A stretch of DNA of 64,000 nt from Melampsora larici-populina 98AG31 (taxonomy: Eukaryota > Basidiomycota > Pucciniomycetes > Pucciniales > Melampsoraceae). The position numbers and the translations under genes were made by a program. Every line of letters starts with the position of its first letter. The stretch's first letter is position 1. The stretch covers positions 587,983 to 651,982 of the forward strand of contig NW_006768793.1 of NCBI RefSeq assembly GCF_000204055.1, read 5' to 3'. Shown here one piece after another: positions 35,923-48,469 of the stretch. Under the pieces are notes generated by a model. It ran no database searches, had not been told where the DNA came from, and was given only the letters and a program-made list of their open reading frames with translations.

Positions 35923-38887
35923 CTACATCAACAGGTTGGGCTTACGTGGTACAGGCTTTGGATCGGGATGGCGCTGTGATGTGTAGCTGCGAGCTACTCG
36001 AGAAATTGGCCGAGGAGGTGAGCGGTCGTACCGATCACTCGAGCGTCGAGGAGCATGATAACCTGCTCTGCGGTCATTGTCCACGCTTCGTGTGGTAAGC
36101 CTTCCTGCGCTGCGATCGTTCTCTGTGCTTCGTTTGGAATAGGTCACTCCATTGCGATCGCTCTCTGGTCTCCGAGGAAGATTCGCGGCACTGCGATCGC
36201 TCTCTGGTTTCCGAGGAAGGTTCGCTGCATTGCGATCGCTCTCTGGTTTCCGAGGAAGGTTCGCTGCGCTGCGATCACTCTCTGTTTTTCGGGTGGAAGA
36301 ATCCGCTGCACTGCGATCATTCTCGCGATTATTCTCCGTGCGAGACTCTTTATAACGAGCATTTGAACTTTTTGAAGTTGCATCATAGGCTGGTCGTAAC
36401 TGTTGAGTCAAGACGTGGCAAAGCTTATGGGAGCGTCAGGATTGAGGATGAGTTTGAAGTGATGAAAATGACAGACCTCTCTTGAAGAGGACATCGGGCC
36501 GGGCAAGGAACTCCGTCGAGGAAATTCCTTCAAATGATCGAAAGCGCCCCGATCGCGAAATGAGAGACTCTGCGATATTGTATTGGTCCTTGATCCCTCT
36601 CGATCATGACGATATGAACTGTCATTTCTACACCGGTCGGATGCAATAGCAGGCGCTGATGCTCGCCTATCAATGCTAGGTTCATGGGTTGAACTGGACA
36701 CTGGTGCTTTGGCGAGTCCTTCACCACGCGGTGTTCCTTTGGCTTCGGGTGATTGAGGAAGTAAGCTGTTCAATTCTTCGAGGTTTGCGTCGGTTTGGGG
36801 CACGAGCTCGGACGGTGCCAGCCTGTAAAGTCCTTCACCACACGGTGTTCCTTTGGCTTCGGGTGATTGAGGAAGTAAGCTGTCCAATTCTTCGAGGTTT
36901 GCGTCGGTTTGGAGCACGACCTCGGACGATGCCAGCCTGTAAAGTCCTTCACCACGCGGTGTTCCTTTGGCTTCGGGTGATTGAGGAAGTAAGCTGTTCA
37001 ATTCTTCGAGGTTTGCGTCGGTTTGGAGCACGACCTCGGACGGTGCCAGCCTGTAAAGTCCTTCAGCACGCGGTGTTCCTTCGGCTTCGGGTGATTGAGG
37101 AAGTAAGCTGTCCAATTCTTCGAGGTTTACTCCGGTTTGGGGCACGAGCTCGGACGGTGCCAGCCAGGAAGCCTCTTCTTGTAAAGATTCTTGGGCGTTG
37201 TGGAGGTATTGACCCTCGTTTGCATCCATCTGACGTATATCTGCCACAAAATTCGGCTGAGTATAATTTTTGGTCAAATCGATCGCGAGTCAATGTACGT
37301 TTGGTAGATGAAGTGGAGCATTTGGCTTACGTCATCGTCACTGTGATCTTCGTAAACATCATCGTGCTGATGATAAACCAATCTCTCCACGATCTTGATC
37401 GCACATAGTTGATCATCAGGGGCGAACGTGACAGATTTTCGGTTTTTTTTCGGATTCTTTGGTTCATGAACAGAAGGTGTCACAGAAGAGATGTTATCGA
37501 CGTCAGCACCTGCTTTGCTCTTTTGGATCGTTCGCATTGCTTCAGTGAACGGGTCTAGCATTGTGTTGGGGGAGTGCGATGCGAGGGCTTCGAGTTTCTT
37601 TTCGGGAATGGCGAGAGGCTTGAGGGATTTTGGACCTTTCTGGACTGCCATGGTTGTTGGCCTCATATCAGTGGATCGGTGGTCGAGCTTTGCCTTCTTG
37701 ACGATCTCGGGCCCTACAAAAGAACAACCGGAGTCTGATTGATGACCAGTAAGAAAGCGTTCAGTGAGAATAGGCTTACCTTGTCGAGACAAATGATTGT
37801 TGGATCTTTTCGCATCAGTCAAAACTGTATGATCATTTTCTGTAACTTTGTCGAGACCAGCAGCTTGCAACCATTGATTTTTCAGTTGTTTCGCTAAAAA
37901 TCTGGCATCTAGAGAAAATGAATTGTTTAAATACGACGTTTTAAGTGCATAAATGGAGACATCACTCAACTTGTTGAAAACTTTTCGGAAGAGCCTTCGG
38001 CAATCTTGTTTATTTGATTCCCAAATTTATAGGATGTTAGGTTGTCCACTGTGAGGGGAACCTTTTGTAGGACCTGTAGGATCAAAGTTAAGTCAAGTGA
38101 GGGCTAGTAGTATCGTAGATTCAAACAGCAGACCTTCAATAATTTGATAAGGAGTAAGTCTCTTGTTGAAGCTTCAGAATCTTGATCTTTGAAAGACGGA
38201 TTTGTTTTGGCTGCAGCGTCCTTGTGGGCGAAGACTGATCCCCTTAGCCAGGCTTCTAGGAGTCTCAGTCCGTTCTTATCAGCGCCCCAAGCACACCAAA
38301 AGTTCAAGTCGATTATTTGTGCACAGGCCGACAAGATTTCTAGTCTCCCTTCACTCGGGACGCTTGACCAATCACTGGATCGAAGTGTCTGTGATGTAGA
38401 ATGTGCTGCCAAGATCTCTATCAGATTGTTGGGTATTCTATTTGATGCATTTAGTAAATGGTCGAGCTCGGCCCTAACATGACACAAGTCTAGCTTCCAC
38501 CGTTGGCGTTCTTGTTGCGGTGTGCATTTTGACGCGACTGTTGGGATGATAGGTGTATTTTGTGTATGGCTAGGTTTATTCACAACAGTGGAGTAGGATA
38601 TAGCCATAGGGATGTTAGGTTGATCAGTGGTTTTTGACGTGATAGATGAGATGTTGGATTGATTGGGATGGTGATTAGGTTGATTTGTAGAAGAACACGG
38701 GACGGCCGCGGGAATGGGGGGTAGGAGTCGAGTATCGGCGAGTTTCTTGAGTCCGGTCATTAAAATCAATTGGTTTGTTAGTATTGAGGGTGAGTCAAGG
38801 ACTCAAGTTTTATAAGCAATCGCATACCATGAAATCATTTTGCGAATTATAATGGTATACCCATAAAGGCGATCGAATGTCGTCCAT
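35923..38887 (-). CDS. PNUTS-like PP1 regulatory protein with TFIIS N-terminal (LW) domain
   Basis: Seven exons (38828-38887, 38134-38745, 37971-38073, 37780-37908, 37331-37713, 36477-37256, 35923-36399) join in frame to 847 residues. The start is MDDIRSPLWVYHYN at 38887; an in-frame upstream ATG at 38998 is less likely. A TFIIS N-terminal/LW-type helical domain spans roughly 190-270 (LLLIKLLKVLQKVPLTVDNL, then FLAKQLKNQWLQAA). A PP1-docking RVxF motif (KNRKSVTFAPDD) follows at about 390. In animals and fission yeast, PNUTS couples this pair of modules to target PP1 to RNA polymerase II termination factors. The C-terminal half is low complexity: four 38-residue repeats, a Ser/Arg region and 13-residue SDRSAANLPRKPE repeats. 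No CCCH zinc finger is seen. The 3' end could be longer if the GTAAGC near 35945 is a donor. Confidence 0.7.
36150..36290 (-). repeat. 39-bp tandem repeat in the PNUTS-like gene
   Basis: Three or more copies of a 39-bp unit encode SDRSAANLPRKPE with small changes (SDRNAANLPRKPE, SDRSAANLPRRPE). Flanking diverged units (STRKTESDR, SKRSTENDR, TTRSVDNDR) extend the pattern in both directions. The units are Arg/Ser-rich. Confidence 0.85.
36706..37170 (-). repeat. 114-bp tandem repeat (four copies) in the PNUTS-like gene
   Basis: The unit GCCTGTAAAGTCCTTCA recurs at 36821, 36935 and 37049, exactly 114 bp apart. Each copy encodes 38 residues with the core NLEELDSLLPQSPEAKGTP preceded by LAPSELVPQTD. 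The amphipathic, acidic LEEL-SLL core resembles a short linear interaction motif. Nucleotide identity is very high, so the array is recent or homogenised. Confidence 0.92.
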
Positions 38888-39605
38888 TTGAACAAAGGAA
38901 AACTCTTCAAAAGGATTTAAACAAGATGGAAAATGAAATGATATGACTAATGCGAAAAGTACAAAACGACGATTGCTTAGAATGCAAGATGACAACAAAT
39001 GAACTCAGATGAAGTGATTGTTATTTGACAATATATAGGAGCAAAGAGATCAAAACTGATGAAACTACATTAGGGGGATGGTCAGTTGTCGAATCTGACT
39101 CACTGAACAAATGCTGAGCTTTTATATTCATTGGATAGCTCATTCGTCACGTGATTCGCTTCGACCCCACCAAATCAAGCCCGGTCGGTTAATGTGCCGA
39201 AGGGCGCGCCGCAGCGCTTTCATGCAGGCGCGTCGTGGGTCAAGACATGCTCATCAGGTGCGCTTCTGTGCCCCGGGGATGCTGCTCAGTATGCACGCAT
39301 GATATATCTTGACACCAGTTCACGACCGATGTTTTTTTCAAAGGGCGATTCGTCATTCAACCGATGTTTCACTTTGTCAGACCACGTCCACAAGTGTATA
39401 TTTGTCCGAGTGGTTATCGTATGTATATGACGTCATGACAGATTTACCTTAGAATTTAAGTTTGGTGAATGGGATCAGGTTTAAATTCAAATCACCCCAA
39501 TCGAATTCCTTTCAAAACCTCAAGCTTAGCTCAACTTTGATCGAGAGGATTATCTTCCCTTTGATCACCTTTGACCCAGCCCATATTCAATCAAACCGCG
39601 CAATC
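38888..39605. promoter_or_regulatory. Divergent promoter region between the PNUTS-like gene and GLC3
   Basis: These 718 bases separate two divergently transcribed genes. A GC-rich island at about 39190-39290 (GGGCGCGCCGCAGCGC and CCCCGGGG motifs) stands out from AT-rich flanks. It could be a promoter-proximal CpG-type element or a small transposon remnant. No further site is assigned. Confidence 0.4.
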
Positions 39606-42493
39606 ATGTCAATTACCCACGATGTCCTTGGTACTAAGCCAAAACTGGTCCGTGACGATCCCTGGTAAGACCACTCTCATTGGGCCAGGCGTTGAGAAGT
39701 CCATATATCCAGACTGATCATACCGTACACGATGCAGGTTGGAACCTTTTGCGCCTGCCATTCAAGCTCGGTGAGCCGTTCAAATATGATAAAATCAGAG
39801 GTCATCTATTAACCATTTCGTCATTGTTTCCCAGAATGCAAAAATTCAGTTCTTGGGTCAAACAGATTGATGAGACTGAAGGAGGACTTGATAACTTTTC
39901 GAAAGGTTTCGAGCGATTCGGCTTGATACCTCAGTCTGATGGATCGATCATATATCGAGAATGGGCCCCAGGAGTCGAAAAGGCGAATTTGATCGGAGAT
40001 TTTAATGACTGGAATCGCGAGGCTAATCCTATGGAGAAAAACGAGTTTGGAGTTTGGGAATGTACGATTCCTGCCAAGGGAGGGAAACCCTCGATCCCAC
40101 ATGGTAGCAAAGTCAAAGTAAGTCATTTCCAAATCACCTTCGTTGTGCAAGTTCGACAAAAATGTATATGAGAGTGACGAGTTCAAAGTGTTTGTTAGAT
40201 TTCTATGGTCACCCCTAGTGGAGAGAGAATCGAACGATTGCCAGCGTGGATTAGGTTAGAAACTTTTTATCCTAACATGACCATCATAGGCTCATAGTTC
40301 ATTAATGATCTAGGCGGGTCACCCAAGATCTTTCCGTTTCACCCATATACGATGCGGTGTACTGGGATCCACCCGAAAAATACGTCTGGAAAAACAAGGC
40401 GCCTGCACCATTGAAGTCCGTCAAGGTTTACGAGGCTCATGGTCAGTTCTTCTCTTCTCAGCGCATCTCGTTTCGTATGACCCTGGTGTACAACTGAGTA
40501 GCGTTCGAAACCAATCAGTTGGTATCTCGTCTCCTGAGGGTCGAGTCGGAACCTACAAAGAATTCACCGTGAATGTCTTGCCGCGTATCAAGGCACTGGG
40601 ATACAACGTGATTCAAATGAGTAGGACACATCTCAATCTTGTGTGCTATGGTGTGCATAGTACTAAAGTTATCATCAAAATTCAGTGGCGGTGATGGAGC
40701 ACGCCTATTACGCTAGTTTTGGCTATCAGATCACGAATTTCTTCTGCGTTAGCAGTCGATACGGTGAGCACCTTAGTGTGACTAGATTGTGCGGACAATC
40801 ACATCATCATTGATCCGATAAATGCCTTTTTGATCACAGGGACCCCGGAGGAGTTGATGGAATTGATCGATGTTGCACATGGCATGGGACTCACAGTTTT
40901 ACTTGATGTCGTCCATTCACATGCATGTAAAAATGTCCTAGATGGTATTAACATGTTTGATGGTACCGATCACTGTTATTTTCACGAAGGAGCGAAGGGA
41001 CGGCACGAATTGTGGGACAGGTAGGCATATCGACTCTTCTCTTAAACCAGGCAGGGCTTCATTCTGACTATTCTGATCTATTTTTAACCCTCAGTCGCCT
41101 ATTCAATTATGGTAACCACGAAGTATTGAGGTTTTTACTATCGAATTTGAGATTCTTCATGGATCAATATCGGTTTGATGGATTCCGATTTGATGGTGTG
41201 ACCAGTGTATTGTACACCAGTCATGGAATTGGGACTGGGTTCTCGGGCGGTTACCATGAATACTTCGGGCCGGGCGTAGATGAGGAAGGAGTGACATACT
41301 TGATGATTGTGAGGTTTTTGGTTGCTCTTGAACCTTGATATAAATTCCAAAGCTGATATACCGCCATTCTCAAATGATAGGCCAACCAATTGATACACCA
41401 ACTCAACCCTCATGCCATATCGATTGCTGAAGATGTTTCTGGAATGCCAGGCCTTTGTCGACCTACCGAAGAAGGTGGTGTAGGATTCGATTATCGACTG
41501 TCTATGGCTGTTCCCGACATGTGGATCAAGTTGTTGAAAGAGAAGAAAGATGAAGATTGGGATCTGAACAACATTTGCCATACACTCACTAATCGGAGAT
41601 ATGCTGAGAAATCGATTTGTTATTGTGAGAGTCATGATCAGGCGTTGGTCGGGGATAAGACAATTGCTTTCTGGTTGATGGACAAAGAAATGTATACTCA
41701 CATGAGTGATATGACTGAGTTCACCCCGGTCATTGATCGTGGACTTTCACTGCATAAAATGATTCGGTGCGTTTATGTTCAAATGTGGCGGCTCTTAAGA
41801 CTCTTTTGACGCCATCTTCTCTTTGACAGACTGTTAACCCATGCCCTCGGAGGGGAGGGTTATCTAAACTTCGAAGGCAACGAGTTTGGCCAGTAAGCAA
41901 GCCGTCTAGGCAATAGCCCTTCTCGAAGTCCATAATCCATCGTACTGATAATGTGCTCATGAACAGTCCAGAGTGGCTAGATTTCCCTCGAGAGGGTAAT
42001 GGCAATTCCTTTCATTATGCAAGACGACAATGGAACGTAGTGGATGATCCATTATTACGTTACAAATATTTGAACAATTTTGATGCTGCGATGAACAACC
42101 TGGAGGGAGAATACAACTGGTTATCCAGCCCTCATACATATATCTCATTGAAGCACGAAGTGAGAGAATGCCATATTCCATTGTCCTACTTTGCGGTTAA
42201 CTGATGGCTTTGTGATTCAGTCTGATCGAGTTGTAGCATTCGAACGAGGAACGCTACTGTTCATCTTCAATTTTCATGCAACGAATTCCTATACCGATTA
42301 TCGAATCGGTGTTGAATGGCCAGGTCAATACAAGGTGGTTTTGTGTAGTGATGAAAAATCAAGATTTGGTGGACACGATCGAGTTGATCTAAATTCAAGA
42401 TATTTTACTACCAACCTCGAATGGAACAACCGAAAGAACTATCTTCAGGTTTATCTTCCCACTAGGACGGCACTTGTTCTTGGCCAAGTTTGA
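39606..42493 (+). CDS. GLC3: 1,4-alpha-glucan (glycogen) branching enzyme
   Basis: This GH13 enzyme makes the alpha-1,6 branches of glycogen in the cytosol. The start is [20 protein letters not shown] at 39606; exon 2 continues [11 protein letters not shown]. The CBM48 module has [20 protein letters not shown]. The catalytic barrel shows [33 protein letters not shown] (region I), the nucleophile Asp in [10 protein letters not shown], the acid/base Glu in [13 protein letters not shown] and [13 protein letters not shown] (region IV). The all-beta C-terminus ends [12 protein letters not shown] and TGA at 42491-42493. About eleven exons are separated by 50-80-base GT-AG introns, some with in-frame stops that break the raw reading frame. 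The gene appears complete and of normal family length (about 680 residues). Confidence 0.95.
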
Positions 42494-44308
42494 ATGAACT
42501 TGTCTCCTAAAAATTGCGGACAAAATTAATGAAAGTTCTCCTCTTTGATCTTCAGAATGAACATTGATCAATGAGGTGAATCGGCATACAAATACCATCA
42601 GCAGTTTTCTGTTTCTTGCACTCTGTCTCTGATGATCAACCCTTGGCTGTCTAGACACCCAGTCATAATTTATCTCTTTTTGTCACATTTCATCATCTTT
42701 GAATTCCTCTCGAGGACTCCGGTGTTATGTGTTACGCTTGGTTTTAGAGCGATCAGTGAAAAAATAGCAAAATGATGTATTTACTTTTTGTTGTATAACG
42801 CGTGCGACTCCTAATATGTTGATATAACTTTTATTATCATATCATGACTCTAGTTCACTACGGTTCCTGTTGTGTTCCTGGCACCCATTGATTTGACACT
42901 GATCTGACGATGGCAATCAAATCACCCGGGCAACGTAATAAGCTGCTTGGAGATGAATGTTCTAAACAAAGAAAATAGCGGACAAGTTATCAGGATTCAA
43001 GCTCTTATAAATACCCCAGGTTGCGACTTTAAGCGTGTGCAACTTCTTTACTTCTTTTGTAGCAAGGAAACACTTGTGGACGCGCGTAACTGGCACACAA
43101 GATCGCTTTAATCTCTTTCATGACGGAATGATAACATGATACATGACGGAACAATATCTGAAATTGCCGATTAATCACATCCACTTTGACCGGTTCACAG
43201 TGCTTATGGGCGTTGAGCTGGGCATACGTTTCCAGAAATTCCTGTGGAGGTTAAAAAAACAACTATGCGCATCTTCAAAGCGCGTGGAGTTACTAGTCGT
43301 GTAACCGGCACAAGTGAGGTGGACCAGGTGGACCCTTCTCTATTCTGCTGTGAGTTGTAACTTGTCCATATGCCTTGACCATAAGACTACGTGAGACTCT
43401 TCAGTATATTTGAATTCTTGAGTGCAATCAATGGATGATATCCTGGTATCCCCACCATCCTCCCTTGGTAGCCTCACCACCCCCTCCCTTTTGCAGCTAG
43501 TGAAAGCCTCACTTACCAGTGACACAAATTGAGCTGTCTGTAATTTTTCAATTTGGCTTCAGAAGCCGTCAAGGATTGACTAGGATTGACCCCCGCCTTA
43601 CAGACAACAACTGTGGGAATTGGCTGCAGATTAATTAACCTTGACTAATGATCTGTAAGCTCACCCACACTCAAGCCAAATTTGACACAAAAAATTGGAG
43701 ATGATCTTAAAGTCATAGATTCTGGCCTAGGACGTGGTCTGAGCCTATCAAAAGAACTGGCCCTGGCATTTTCTAGGGAATCTATGGGGTTCTCCTTGGG
43801 GGGTGCAGGTCTGGTCCTTTTACCCCCAACTTTTGGGGACATTGTCACAAGATGGCCTGGTGTATAATAATATGTGCATAGGTTTAAATATCCATTTGAG
43901 GGAGTGTTTGCCAAAGTGCATAAACCTCTAAAGGCATAGAAAAGTCCTCTGCCAAACTCTATGCTTTAGAGGGAGTCAACTGTAGCATTGGGATCTTTGG
44001 GAACAATTGAATAAACAAAACTGTCATCTGAGTAATCAGAGCTGTTGGACAATTTTTTACTATCACTATCGAAGCATCTGCAATTGTTTGCGGTAAATTT
44101 GGTGTTAGTCAACCTAAATTTAGAGAAAATTAGCCGGAGTCAAGTAATCTAACACCAATTCTCACAGTTGTTGGAGCTAATGGTGTATTAGGTAACAGTC
44201 ACCCCACACTTCAAAGCCTGGTTCCACGATGGCTTTGAAGCGTGCTAGAGCTAAACTCTCTTTATCTTTGGTGTCATTGGCAAGTTTTTTTTGTAACGTT
44301 TTTGCAAC
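42494..44308. other. Intergenic region leading into a Harbinger-derived block
   Basis: The first ~400 bases should hold the GLC3 3' UTR. At about 43900-43980 a foldback is visible: CCTCTAAAGGCATAG and its near-inverse CTATGCTTTAGAGGG lie 20 bases apart, next to GAGGGAGTGTTTGCCAAAG, which has the style of a Harbinger end. A minus-strand open frame at 43645-43914 has no recognisable features. Confidence 0.35.
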
Positions 44309-45560
44309 ATGGATGCCTCAGCCATCATCCAATGTCAATTGAGACTCATTCAAGAATCAGAAGGTGACAAATACGACAAGATGATCTTGTCTTTCTTCCT
44401 TCATCCACACCAAATCACCAAAATCAACACAAGCACGGTCATTGACCGTGACTGGATTGCTGCAGACCAAAGTCTACAATGCAACTACTTTCAAGACTCA
44501 CCGCTATACCCTGGTGCTTACTTTGAGAGAAGGTTTTGGATGAGTGCTGAGCTCTTTAGCAAGATGGCTGCTGACCTACAGGAGCACAACATTTATTGGG
44601 TACAATGTTGAGTGAGTTCTCTATGCTTTTGAAGTTGATGATGCTGATTATCTACTTACATAGGATTGCTGTAAAAAACTTGGTCTTTCAACCTTCCAGA
44701 AGATTGTGGCTGCGCTACAACATCTAGCCTATGGAGTTTCCGGTGATGCAGTTGATGAGTATATCAAAATCGGAGAAAGTACAGCTCTAGAATCTATGAA
44801 GAAATTTGTAAATGATATAATTGAAATATATGGCAAAGAGTATCTACGACCTCCGAACCCTGATGAACTTGATATTATATTGAAAGAGAATGAGTTACAA
44901 GGATTCCCTGGATGTAAAGGCAGTATTGGTGGAATGCACTGGTATTAGAAGAACTGTCCACGAGCAAAGAGATGTACACATTGGTGGTTCTTGAGGCAGT
45001 CACTTCAAAAAACCTCTGTAGATGGCATGCTTTTTTTGGCACACCAGGGGCGCTCAATGATATCAATGTTTTACAAAACAGCCCACTGTTTGAGAATTTT
45101 GTCAATGGTCAAGAGTTATCTTTTATACAAATAAAATTTTTTTGATAATGTTTTTTTATTTTGTTTGAATGTTTTGAAGTGAATAGGTTCCAAAGACCAG
45201 GTTCATTTCAAGATCAACAGACACGACTACACTCAAGGATATCACCTGGTGGATGGGATCTGTCCCTCATGGCCAGTCCTCATCAAGTCCATTCATGATC
45301 CAACTGATGAAGCCAGCAGACTGTTCTCAAAGCTTCAGGAGGCACTCCGAAAGGATATTGAGTGTGCTTTTGGAGTTCTCCATTCTCCAAGCACAATGGC
45401 GCATATTAGCAGAACCATGTTGCCTTTGGGATATATTGGATATGACAAAAATCATATTATGTTGCATTATCATCCGCAACATGGTACACAGTGTCATCTG
45501 AAATTGCGCCGGACGTCCGGTGAGCTCCTTTTGCAGCAGTCGTCCGTCAATAATGGATAG
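44309..45560 (+). pseudogene. PIF/Harbinger transposase (DDE, HARBI1-like), decayed
   Basis: The product resembles plant and fungal PIF/Harbinger transposases. Segments in order are YFERRFWMSAELFSKMAADL, LGLSTFQKIVAALQHLAYGV (44680-44740), VDEYIKIGESTALESMKKF and LQGFPGCKGSIGGMHW. Next come KNCPRA, WHAFFGTPGALNDINVLQNS (near 45020-45090), YHLVDGICPSWPVLIKSI and RKDIECAFGVL. In the usual family motif the first catalytic Asp sits in GSIDCMHW; here it reads GSIGGMHW, so that Asp is lost. The frame also changes near 44950 and after 45130. The gene is therefore inactive. A partner gene lies downstream on the opposite strand at 47750-48469. Confidence 0.8.
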
Positions 45561-47749
45561 TTTTTTGCTGATTTTTATCAACTCAGCCATCTAGCAACAT
45601 CACTCAGGGCTTGATCAACTCAAGCATGAGTCTTTGTGCTTGAGCTGGACCCACTGAGTCACTGAGCATCTTTGGTGTCTGACTCCCAAAGATATTGACT
45701 TGTTACTGTTAACTTAGTTTTTACGGGTCGCCATCCAGACCTGGACCATAGCATTAGAATTGCATCAAACAATTTATTCAGAATATAGAAAGATGTATCT
45801 AAGAATCATCTCAGTTACACGTTGTTTTCAAAGATTTTCTCTGAGAGAAGTGGAGAACTTGAGTATCTACCCAAACTGATCCTATTGAACGCATCCATTG
45901 AACGGAAAATGAGTATCCTATGATCCATTTTGCTAATTCTCATCTGATTTGAGCAAATGATGCGGTCAAAGATCAATGAGCTGGAATGAAGATCCATCTG
46001 AAACTATCATGTCGGGCGTTGAATGCTCTGAAACATTGATTCATCATCTTAACAACTGTTTCTAGAAATTGACAACGTTTATGTGCTGGTGTTGTGAGTT
46101 ATCAAGAATCTTTGTCTAGCAAACAACGAGCTTGAGTATCTGCTTGAGTGGACATGATTGAGGATTTCCAGTGATAGTTGAGTATCCTATGGTATATGTT
46201 GTCAATCCTCATCTGATTTGCACAACTACAGTGGTCAAATATGGACGGCCGGCACTCTGGATCCATCTCAAATAATTTGATTCACAGTTGAGCTTTGAGA
46301 AATACACTGAATATTCATCCAGAATGTGAAAAGCATCGTGTCTGTATATAGGGCATGAAGGTTTGCCTTCAATCCATGCATTAAGGGTAGTGGTTTGACC
46401 TTTGAATCACAATGAAGCTCAGCGCTGAATCAAATTGTGGTTGTAGGATAACTAAATCATTCTACACACAATTGTTGCTTGTGCAAGTTGATCCTAAATG
46501 AAACATATTTTGCTCAGAATGTATGGAGGTGGGATCTATTTCACAATTGTTCATTTACAATAGAGCTTGAAAAAGAGCATGAAAAAATGATCCACCATGT
46601 AAAATGATTCTTTGAAAGCGCCAAAAGGCATATTGTTTTTACACAAAGGCATTAATCTCAGCCTTTAGGCCTCTCAGAAAGTGAGTGTGACCTACGATGC
46701 AAGATACAGTTGAGCTGAGCAGAAATATCCATGAAAGGGGATTGATGCTGATAGAGAGAGGGAATGCACATACTGGAAGCTGAAGACGGATCAGCTTCAG
46801 ACCTGTATAAAACTTTTGCGACTGCGCGTTGTAAACAAGATGATGATCAGAGCTCTGAGTAAATACATAGCTTGCCTTCCCAGGCTCAATCTCTTCTGCG
46901 CATGCGCAGGCGCGGGCGTGTTTTTGCGGAAAACACAAAAAAATTGGACTTTTTGTGAACTTCAAAGCTCACCAGACGTCCGGCACATTTTCAGATGAGA
47001 CTGTGGTAGTCAAAGATCCAGGCAAAATGGATCAAATCACCATTGATTGTTGATCACAACACATCCATATTGCCTCAATTCTCAAATTGGCTATACCCTT
47101 GCTCAATACCATGACATGATGGCTGAGCTGAGAAACCAAGAGCAACACTTAAATTAGTGGAAAATTTGAAGATATACATGTGGATGAAAAGAGGCAGGGT
47201 GGATGTTTAGTTTTCAAGTTTCCTACAAATCCAGCTTAATATGTTTCCTTCTCACATGTGTATCAGAATTTAGATACAACTTATCAATAAATAAATCATA
47301 GAAAATAAAACAAATAAAATAAAACCAGTCAAGATGAGAAAATAGAATAAAATTGTTTCATGTTTCCTAATTTAATAAAATCATTTCGTATTTCTTAATT
47401 TCTTTGTTCCTACTTTTTTATAATCTAATGTAAAAATATTAATAAAAAGATTTCAATTCTTATTTTGTTACCTACTTGTTTGAGAATGTTAAGAAGCTAC
47501 TTTGAAATGAAAGTTACAAATCATCAAGATAAAACTATTCCTGTGCTTCATCCCTATACTTCTTCAATAACATTGCTTTCATCAGCTTGAGGATCTCCCT
47601 TGATTCATCATATGGACACTTATCAGCTGAAGCCATCAACATGTTCATATCCTCAGTATAGACCTGGCTCCTTCTAGCCTCTCCATCAATTTTCTTATCC
47701 TCTCCCTCAAGTTTGAGAGCATGCTCAGCTAGCTCATGTCATTTCTCCA
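45561..47749. other. Spacer between the two Harbinger genes, with a diverged internal duplication
   Basis: Blocks at about 45863-46010 and 46133-46285 share ordered motifs (GAGTATC, GAGTATCCTATG, CTCATCTGATTTG, GGTCAAA, GATCCATCT), spaced alike about 270 bases apart, indicating an old duplication. From 47260 to 47460 the DNA is very A/T-rich. No further gene was recognised. Confidence 0.4.
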
Positions 47750-48469
47750 TCACCACTTCTTTTTGCTCCTGGATGTCAGTTGCATGCTTAAGTTTGTTGG
47801 TGCATTTGATCTCAATTTTGTGTTCTTTGCATTGATGTTTGGCTTTTCTCTGACCAACAGGACAATCAATTGAAGCCAAAGAGTTGGGAGCTGGACTAGA
47901 TCAAGAAGGGATGGGTGAGCTGATAGCAGAGAAGGGGGTTGCAGTTGAACTGGCTGCTGCTGCTGGATTGGCAACTGCTGCCCATTTTGGATCATATCAA
48001 AGAATTTGCCACAGGACCTCGTCCCTGAAGTGTTCTTTTTTTGATTATGATACTCCCTCTTTGTAATCTCTGTGAAATCGGATAGAGCAGTTCCACTTGG
48101 TTGGTTGCTCTTGATCCCTCCATAAATGCCCAAAACCTCCAGGGTGGAAGTGTTAATCAATTTCCATCTAAGAAATTGTCACAATAAAAGCTGATGGTTA
48201 TATCAATAGGACATTAAAGATAGGTTCATGAAAGAGAATTACCAGTATTTCAGCTGATCAGATGTACAAGGATGAATCAAATGTGTTTTCTGAAAGTGCT
48301 CAGCCACCTTTTTGTAGAACTGATTTCCAGTTTGATTGGTGGTAAACTGCAGATCTTGGCTGATAGCGACCCACAAGATCACCAACTGTTCATCTTCAGC
48401 TGGCATGAAATTGCCACCATGCTTCTTGGTGGTAGCAGGCGTTGAAGTTGAATCGGATGGTTGAGCCAT
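47750..48469 (-). pseudogene. Myb/SANT-like accessory protein of a PIF/Harbinger element
   Basis: Exon 1 (48239-48469) encodes a Myb/SANT-like domain: NFMPAEDEQLVILWVAISQD, then NQTGNQFYKKVAEHFQKTH and SDQLKYW. Exon 2 (about 47750-48166) continues KLINTSTLEVLGIYGGIKSN and a Gln-rich, coiled-coil tail. This is the layout of the second protein coded by PIF/Harbinger elements, which binds DNA and helps nuclear import of the transposase. The best donor/acceptor pair creates TGA at the junction where the family has a RWKLIN-type sequence, so the gene is probably broken or uses another junction. It faces the transposase at 44309-45560, supporting a single two-gene element. Confidence 0.6.

Noticed and set aside
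36689..37408. 239-residue plus-strand frame with four repeats
   Set aside because: It is the antisense shadow of the 114-bp repeat array in the PNUTS-like gene.
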